Positions 16,648-20,400 of a stretch of 20,400 nucleotides of DNA are shown here, one piece after another (the first letter of the stretch is position 1; each line of letters begins with the position of its first letter). This DNA is from Halanaerobiales bacterium (GTDB lineage: Bacteria; Bacillota_F; Halanaerobiia; Halanaerobiales; DTU029), in NCBI GenBank assembly GCA_016278415.1, contig JADQBV010000291.1, positions 1-20,400 on the forward strand, in the 5' to 3' direction. Under the pieces are notes generated by a model. It saw only the letters and a list, made by a program, of their open reading frames with translations. It had not been told where the DNA came from and searched no databases. Made by a program: the position numbers and the translations under genes.

Positions 16648-17796
16648 CTATGAATCCTCTTTAGTACTTTGAGATATAGTATTAAGCCAGTGCCAGAAAC
16701 GTAAAAATATAGAATTATAGTTTAAATCATTCAAAGATAGTAAATCAACATGGCCTACTGATTTATCTTCTTGATCAACTATTTTTAAGTATCCAACTAC
16801 TTCTCCTTTTTTAATAGGTAATTCTAATTCTGGTTTTAAATAAACCTCTTTTTTTAATTTAACCTTTCCTCCATCTCTAGGAATTAACATATAAATAGAA
16901 CCACCCGCTATTAATCCTAGTTCACCTTCTCTTGACTCCTGCCAGGGAAAACTATAAATAGTTTCACCCTTTTCAATCACCCTAACTCGTTTGTATTTCT
17001 CTAAACCGAAATCAAGTAATTTTCGTATATTAATCCAGTCATTAGAGTCACTTAAAACAACAGCAACCACTTCTCGACCGTCTTTACTAGCAGATGCTAA
17101 TAAACACCTACCTGCTGCACGTGTATAACCAGTTTTCCCTCCAGTTATGTCATCATATGACCATAATAGTTTATTATGATTTCTTAATCCCCTACCCCAA
17201 TCATTATCAGCCCATGATATAGTTTTATTTTTAGTTTTTGTAATCTGACGAAAAACCTTGTTTTTCATGGCATAGCGCATAATCATGGCAAGATCGTAAG
17301 CAGTAGAATAGTGATTTGTATCTGGCAATCCATTTGGATTAATAAAATTACTATTTATTGCACCCATTTCTTTTGCTTTCTTATTCATTAAATCTGCAAA
17401 TTTATCAACAGAACCAGATATGTGCTCTGCTACAGCAATGGATGCATCATTTCCAGATGCCAACATTACTCCATACAATAAATCTTCAAGTTTTATTTCC
17501 TCGCCTTCTTGAAGATAAATAGATGAACCCTCCTGGTAAGCAGCACGCCTACTAACTTTCACAATATCCTTAATGTTTCCTTCTTCTAGGGCTACAATTG
17601 TAGTTAATACTTTTGTCAGACTAGCAGGAAATGCCTTAACATGCATATGCTTGTCATATAAGACCTGACCTGTTTCTACATCAACAACAGCTGCATTTTT
17701 TGCTGATATATTTGGAGCAGATATACATATACTTGAAATAGAAACGAATATTATCATAAACAAAAAAATACTTAAAAAGTACAACTTCTTTGACAT
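16648..17796 (-). CDS. dacF: D-alanyl-D-alanine carboxypeptidase (serine, PBP5/DacF type)
   Basis: Exported DD-carboxypeptidase that trims the terminal D-Ala from peptidoglycan pentapeptides. 382 residues. Residues 1-27 form a signal peptide (MSKK plus a long hydrophobic stretch). Active-site motifs are S59-L-T-K62 (PASLTKVLTT), S114-G-N (ASGNDAS) and K221-T-G (GGKTGYTRAAG). A C-terminal PBP5-like beta domain follows, ending in an aromatic amphipathic helix (IFLRFWHWLNTI) that should anchor it to the outer face of the membrane. I chose ATG at 17796 behind GGGTGA; an in-frame GTG at 17808 lacks a ribosome site. Position matches dacB of Bacillus (beside scpAB and rluB), while the sequence type is that usually labelled DacF in clostridia, so which paralogue it is remains open. 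Confidence 0.95.
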   Translation of the reverse strand: MSKKLYFLSIFLFMIIFVSISSICISAPNISAKNAAVVDVETGQVLYDKHMHVKAFPASLTKVLTTIVALEEGNIKDIVKVSRRAAYQEGSSIYLQEGEEIKLEDLLYGVMLASGNDASIAVAEHISGSVDKFADLMNKKAKEMGAINSNFINPNGLPDTNHYSTAYDLAMIMRYAMKNKVFRQITKTKNKTISWADNDWGRGLRNHNKLLWSYDDITGGKTGYTRAAGRCLLASASKDGREVVAVVLSDSNDWINIRKLLDFGLEKYKRVRVIEKGETIYSFPWQESREGELGLIAGGSIYMLIPRDGGKVKLKKEVYLKPELELPIKKGEVVGYLKIVDQEDKSVGHVDLLSLNDLNYNSIFLRFWHWLNTISQSTKEDS

Positions 17797-17867
17797 ATTT
17801 TCACCCACTCTTGAAGTTATTACTTTTTAAGTATATGCGTATTTAGTACTATTTATTAAAGATAATC

Positions 17868-18263
17868 TTATTTTTGTTTTTCTAATATTGTTTGAATCTG
17901 TTGTAATAATTCCGGTGCAATATTTATTAGTCTTTCAGCAACAGCATTATTTGCAACTGGTAATAATCTAACCTGATCCTTCTTAACCACAAGAAAAGCC
18001 ATTGGATTTAGCATAACCCCCGCACCACTACCGCCAGCAAAAGGCTTACTTTCATCTCCATTTTCCTTTTTATCTTTTTCCTTACTGCTAGATTTAATCT
18101 CTCCACCACCAGCAGCAAAACCAAAAGAAACCTTAGAAATAGGTATAATAACTGTACCATCTGTGGTCTCTACTGGGTCTCCAACTATTGTATTTACATC
18201 TACCATACTTTTTATGTTTGTCATAGCCGTATCCATTAATTTTTCAATCGGATGTTCTACCAC
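17868..18263 (-). CDS. ytfJ: GerW/YtfJ family sporulation protein
   Basis: 131-residue soluble protein of the GerW (YtfJ) family, known in Bacillus as a spore protein needed for normal germination. It has the typical plan: a helix EHPIEKLMDTAMTNIKSMVDVNTIVGDPV, a strand pair TVIIPISKVSFGFAAGGGE (37-55), a lysine/glutamate-rich linker (57-73), then GGSGAGVMLNPMAFLVV and a C-terminal helix. I chose GTG at 18263, nine bases after GGGAGG; a longer frame opens at 18314 but adds 17 residues unlike the family and leaves that ribosome site inside the gene. It sits between the DUF2953 gene and the carboxypeptidase, a common pairing in clostridia. It hints at, but does not prove, spore formation. Confidence 0.9.
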   Translation of the reverse strand: MVEHPIEKLMDTAMTNIKSMVDVNTIVGDPVETTDGTVIIPISKVSFGFAAGGGEIKSSSKEKDKKENGDESKPFAGGSGAGVMLNPMAFLVVKKDQVRLLPVANNAVAERLINIAPELLQQIQTILEKQK

Positions 18264-18271
18264 TATATAAA

Positions 18272-18278
18272 TCCTCCC
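18272..18278 (-). promoter_or_regulatory. Ribosome site deciding the GTG start of ytfJ
   Basis: GGGAGGA on the minus strand, with nine bases from GGGAGG to GTG at 18263. It is the strongest site in the neighbourhood and excludes the upstream ATG at 18314. Confidence 0.7.
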
Positions 18279-18335
18279 TTTTGTCCAATAATATATACTC
18301 CAAGCAATTAACATTTTACAATGTTCTAAATTTTA

Positions 18336-19019
18336 TCACCTTGATTTAAGTCTTATCGAAAAAAATCTCTGATAGTATATATTACTTAACTTATAAAACA
18401 AAGCCTTTATTATCGTAAGTATAATATTTCCTAAAAGGAGAGAAAATATACCCGAAAAACAGGTAGAAAATCTTTTATTATAGAAATCAGGTTTTACGGC
18501 AAAATCTGGTTCACATATGAAAGTTATTAAATCATTAGCAAATTTCAGTATAATCCCTTTAAAAATCCAAATAAAACCATTACTTATCCCAGTAAAGGCA
18601 GGATTAGTAAAACCATATTCAGTTTTCCATGATAGATTATGACATTTTATTTGAAGAGTATTTATTATTATTTCATTTAGGGTTTTATCCATCAAAACAC
18701 TAAATAATTTTCTGACATTATTCATTTGAATATTTTCCCATTGAATTTCTTTCTCTATATCTGTATTAGTATTTTCATTTTGAGGGTTTATTTTTATAAA
18801 GAACACATCAATTTCTGCAAAAAATTTTGTAATTGATGATAAAAAACGATTTTGTATAATTGGGATATGAATACTAATACCTAAAAATTTGATAAAAGTA
18901 TAAATATCAAGTTTAAAATCATCATCTTCGCCTTTTCTATTATATTCAACTTTAACATTGATTGGAACAAAAAGCATTAGTAAAATAAATAAAAAAACAG
19001 GAATTATGTAGATTAGCAT
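18336..19019 (-). CDS. DUF2953 domain membrane protein
   Basis: 227-residue protein with an N-terminal membrane segment (MLIYIIPVFLFILLMLFVP, residues 1-19). It continues with PINVKVEYNRKG...LDIYTFIKFLGISIHIPI, the start pattern of DUF2953 proteins that neighbour ytfJ in many Bacillota. A second hydrophobic stretch (GIFSLLLGNIILTIIKALF) lies near the C-terminus, so both ends may be membrane-associated. The part between is amphipathic and of unknown structure. I chose ATG at 19019, seven bases after AAGGAG; a longer frame from 19076 has no ribosome site. The linkage to ytfJ suggests a role in the same sporulation or envelope process, but no biochemical function is known to me. Confidence 0.85.
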   Translation of the reverse strand: MLIYIIPVFLFILLMLFVPINVKVEYNRKGEDDDFKLDIYTFIKFLGISIHIPIIQNRFLSSITKFFAEIDVFFIKINPQNENTNTDIEKEIQWENIQMNNVRKLFSVLMDKTLNEIIINTLQIKCHNLSWKTEYGFTNPAFTGISNGFIWIFKGIILKFANDLITFICEPDFAVKPDFYNKRFSTCFSGIFSLLLGNIILTIIKALFYKLSNIYYQRFFSIRLKSR

Positions 19020-19026
19020 AAGACCA

Positions 19027-19032
19027 CTCCTT
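19027..19032 (-). promoter_or_regulatory. Ribosome site deciding the start of the DUF2953 gene
   Basis: AAGGAG on the minus strand, seven bases before ATG at 19019, which makes residues encoded upstream of it unlikely to be translated. Confidence 0.6.
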
Positions 19033-19101
19033 ATAACTAATCTTATAATTCCCACATTCATCATAGGATATACCAATTTTTACAACAAAATTAATGTTTT
19101 A

Positions 19102-19683
19102 CTAAACAATACTATCGTTTATTTCTTTGTCCATATCATCATTAATAAGATCAGATGATATATCTAACTCGTCAAAAGATATCTCTGGTAATTTTGATAA
19201 ATCCTGCAAATCAAAGTGATTTAAAAACTCATCTGTTGTACCATAGACAATAGGATTACCCAAGGTATCTTTTCTACCTATTTCTTCAATTAGGGCATAT
19301 TTGTTAAGGGTTAATAATGTCTTTTCCACCTTAACACCTCTTATTTCTTCAATCTCAGCCCTTGTTATAGGTTGTTTATAGGCTATAATTGCTAGTGTTT
19401 CTAAGGCGGCTTGAGTTAACTTAGTTACTTTCTTGTTATGCATATCCCTTATCAAACTGAAAAATTCCGTTTTAGTAACAAACATAAAGCCACTACTATA
19501 TTCTTTTAAATAAAAGCCATGGGTATCATCTTGATAGTAGTCTGATATTTTTTTAATAGTTTTTTTTGCTTCAGATTTTGATATTTCAAGTAATCTACTT
19601 AATTCACCAGCGGAAACTGGCTCTTCTGATGAAAAAATTAATGCTTCAATCTCTGCTTGAAAAGTCTCCTTCACAACTACCAC
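19102..19683 (-). CDS. scpB: Segregation and condensation protein B
   Basis: 193-residue kite-type subunit of the SMC condensin; dimerises and binds the ScpA linker. Two winged-helix domains are visible: residues about 5-85 (AEIEALIFSSEEPVSAGELSRLLE) and about 88-160, with the family core LTQAALETLAIIAYKQPITRAEIEEIRGV and NPIVYGTTDEFLNHF. The acidic tail after 165 is variable in the family. The start is GTG at 19683 behind AAGGATAAGG; GTG at 19674 would be equally acceptable, so the first three residues are uncertain. It follows scpA by 25 bases and is clearly co-transcribed with it. Confidence 0.95.
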   Translation of the reverse strand: MVVVKETFQAEIEALIFSSEEPVSAGELSRLLEISKSEAKKTIKKISDYYQDDTHGFYLKEYSSGFMFVTKTEFFSLIRDMHNKKVTKLTQAALETLAIIAYKQPITRAEIEEIRGVKVEKTLLTLNKYALIEEIGRKDTLGNPIVYGTTDEFLNHFDLQDLSKLPEISFDELDISSDLINDDMDKEINDSIV

Positions 19684-19708
19684 ACCTTATCCTTTATAAT
19701 TTAAATGA

Positions 19709-20400
19709 TTAATTTAAACTAATATTAGAAAATATCTTATCTTGTTTTACTTTTAACTTAGCCATTTTAGCAAGCTCTAGAATACTTAAGAATGTTACTA
19801 CAACTTCCATCCTATTATGAGTATTAAGTATTAAATCTCTAAAGGTTAGTCCAGATCTTACCCTTGATAATCTTTCTAATATAAAAGCAGTCTTATCTTC
19901 TATTTTAATTTCCTCAAAGTTTAATTGATCCCAGTCTCTTTTTTCATTTTCATCTTCCCCTTCTTCTTTTTCAGATAAACAGGCTAATACTCCTTGAAAG
20001 GCTTCCTGTAATTCTGAAATATCTATGTCTAAATTTACTTCAATATCATCACCAATAATATCATATATGTCAATTGCTCGAGGAAAATATTTAGAACATT
20101 CTTCTTCGAAATCTTGTAGTATTTCAGATATTTTTTTGAAATAATGATATTCCCTCAAGCGTTCTACAAGATTACTATCCGTTTCTTCTTCCTCATTTTC
20201 TTGATTTCTAGGAAGCAAAGTTCGAATTTTTATTTCTATTAACTCAGCAGCGATAACCATAAATTCACTTGCCAAATCAAGATTAAAATCTTTTAGTTTA
20301 TCCATATAAGCAAGGTATTGTTCGGCAATACTTGATAATGATATCTCACTTATTTCTATTCTGTTTTTCTTAACTAACTGATATAAGACTTCCAGAGGAC
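19709..20400 (-). CDS. scpA: Segregation and condensation protein A, 5' end outside window
   Basis: Kleisin subunit that bridges the SMC heads and carries ScpB. 229 residues are visible and the frame stays open to the edge. The first visible residues PLEVLYQLVKKNRIEIS correspond to the conserved N-terminal block with the GPLDLLL-type motif, so only about 15-25 residues are missing. Next come EQYLAYMDKL...NLDLASEFMVIAAELIEIKIRTLLP, the N-terminal SMC-neck-binding helices. An acidic middle follows, then a C-terminal winged helix (RSGLTFRDLIL...VVTFLSILELAKMAKLKVKQ) that binds the SMC cap. The ATG at 20305 is internal and not the true start. It heads the visible block scpA-scpB-DUF2953-ytfJ-dac-rluB. 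Confidence 0.95.
   Translation of the reverse strand, partial: PLEVLYQLVKKNRIEISEISLSSIAEQYLAYMDKLKDFNLDLASEFMVIAAELIEIKIRTLLPRNQENEEEETDSNLVERLREYHYFKKISEILQDFEEECSKYFPRAIDIYDIIGDDIEVNLDIDISELQEAFQGVLACLSEKEEGEDENEKRDWDQLNFEEIKIEDKTAFILERLSRVRSGLTFRDLILNTHNRMEVVVTFLSILELAKMAKLKVKQDKIFSNISLN

Noticed and set aside
17797..17808. GTG at 17808 as the start of the carboxypeptidase
   Set aside because: It lacks a ribosome site, whereas ATG at 17796 follows GGGTGA and gives a standard signal peptide starting MSKK.

Overview
The window is a low-GC (by eye about 30%) chromosomal segment of a Gram-positive-type bacterium of the Bacillota. The evidence is AAGGAGG-like ribosome sites, TTG/GTG starts with strong ribosome sites, sigma-A type promoters, the scpA-scpB / dac / rluB neighbourhood, and a GerW (YtfJ) sporulation-family gene. 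The smc - (unnamed 380-residue gene) - ftsY order and the codon use remind me of the Halanaerobiales, but that placement is tentative. No rRNA, tRNA, CRISPR array, intact transposase or phage gene is visible. All genes but one lie on the minus strand, so they are described below in transcription order, right to left.

Right part (20400 to 9776), cell-cycle block: scpA (5' end outside the window), scpB, a DUF2953 membrane protein, ytfJ/gerW, a D-Ala-D-Ala carboxypeptidase and rluB. A terminator-like hairpin follows, then smc, a 380-residue protein of unassigned function, and ftsY. All three subunits of the SMC-ScpA-ScpB condensin are therefore together with a cell-wall enzyme and the SRP receptor. 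The unassigned protein (11033-12175) is the most interesting item. It has two tandem homologous domains; the second carries a JAMM/MPN-type metal motif (Glu, His-x-His, Asp at the family spacing, with His in place of Ser), while the first has lost every ligand.

Middle (9775 to 8275): murI (glutamate racemase), then a 484-base gap. The distal 350 bases of the gap are visibly less AT-rich and begin with a sequence resembling the end of an ISL3-type insertion sequence. A related sequence sits at 4264-4312.

Left part (8274 to 1), carbon/nitrogen block: a two-gene unit of a thioredoxin-like/GNAT-like fusion protein and citrate synthase, then an FCD-type GntR regulator. Convergent to it is an IclR-type regulator (the only plus-strand gene), which is divergent from gltB, the large subunit of glutamate synthase, whose 3' end lies outside the window. 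Citrate synthase supplies the carbon branch to 2-oxoglutarate, and glutamate synthase converts 2-oxoglutarate plus glutamine to glutamate. The palindrome TGTATACA occurs three times in the intergenic DNA of this block (twice between gltB and iclR, once upstream of gntR). It is the kind of site FCD-GntR proteins bind, which suggests a local glutamate-synthesis regulon; this is inference.
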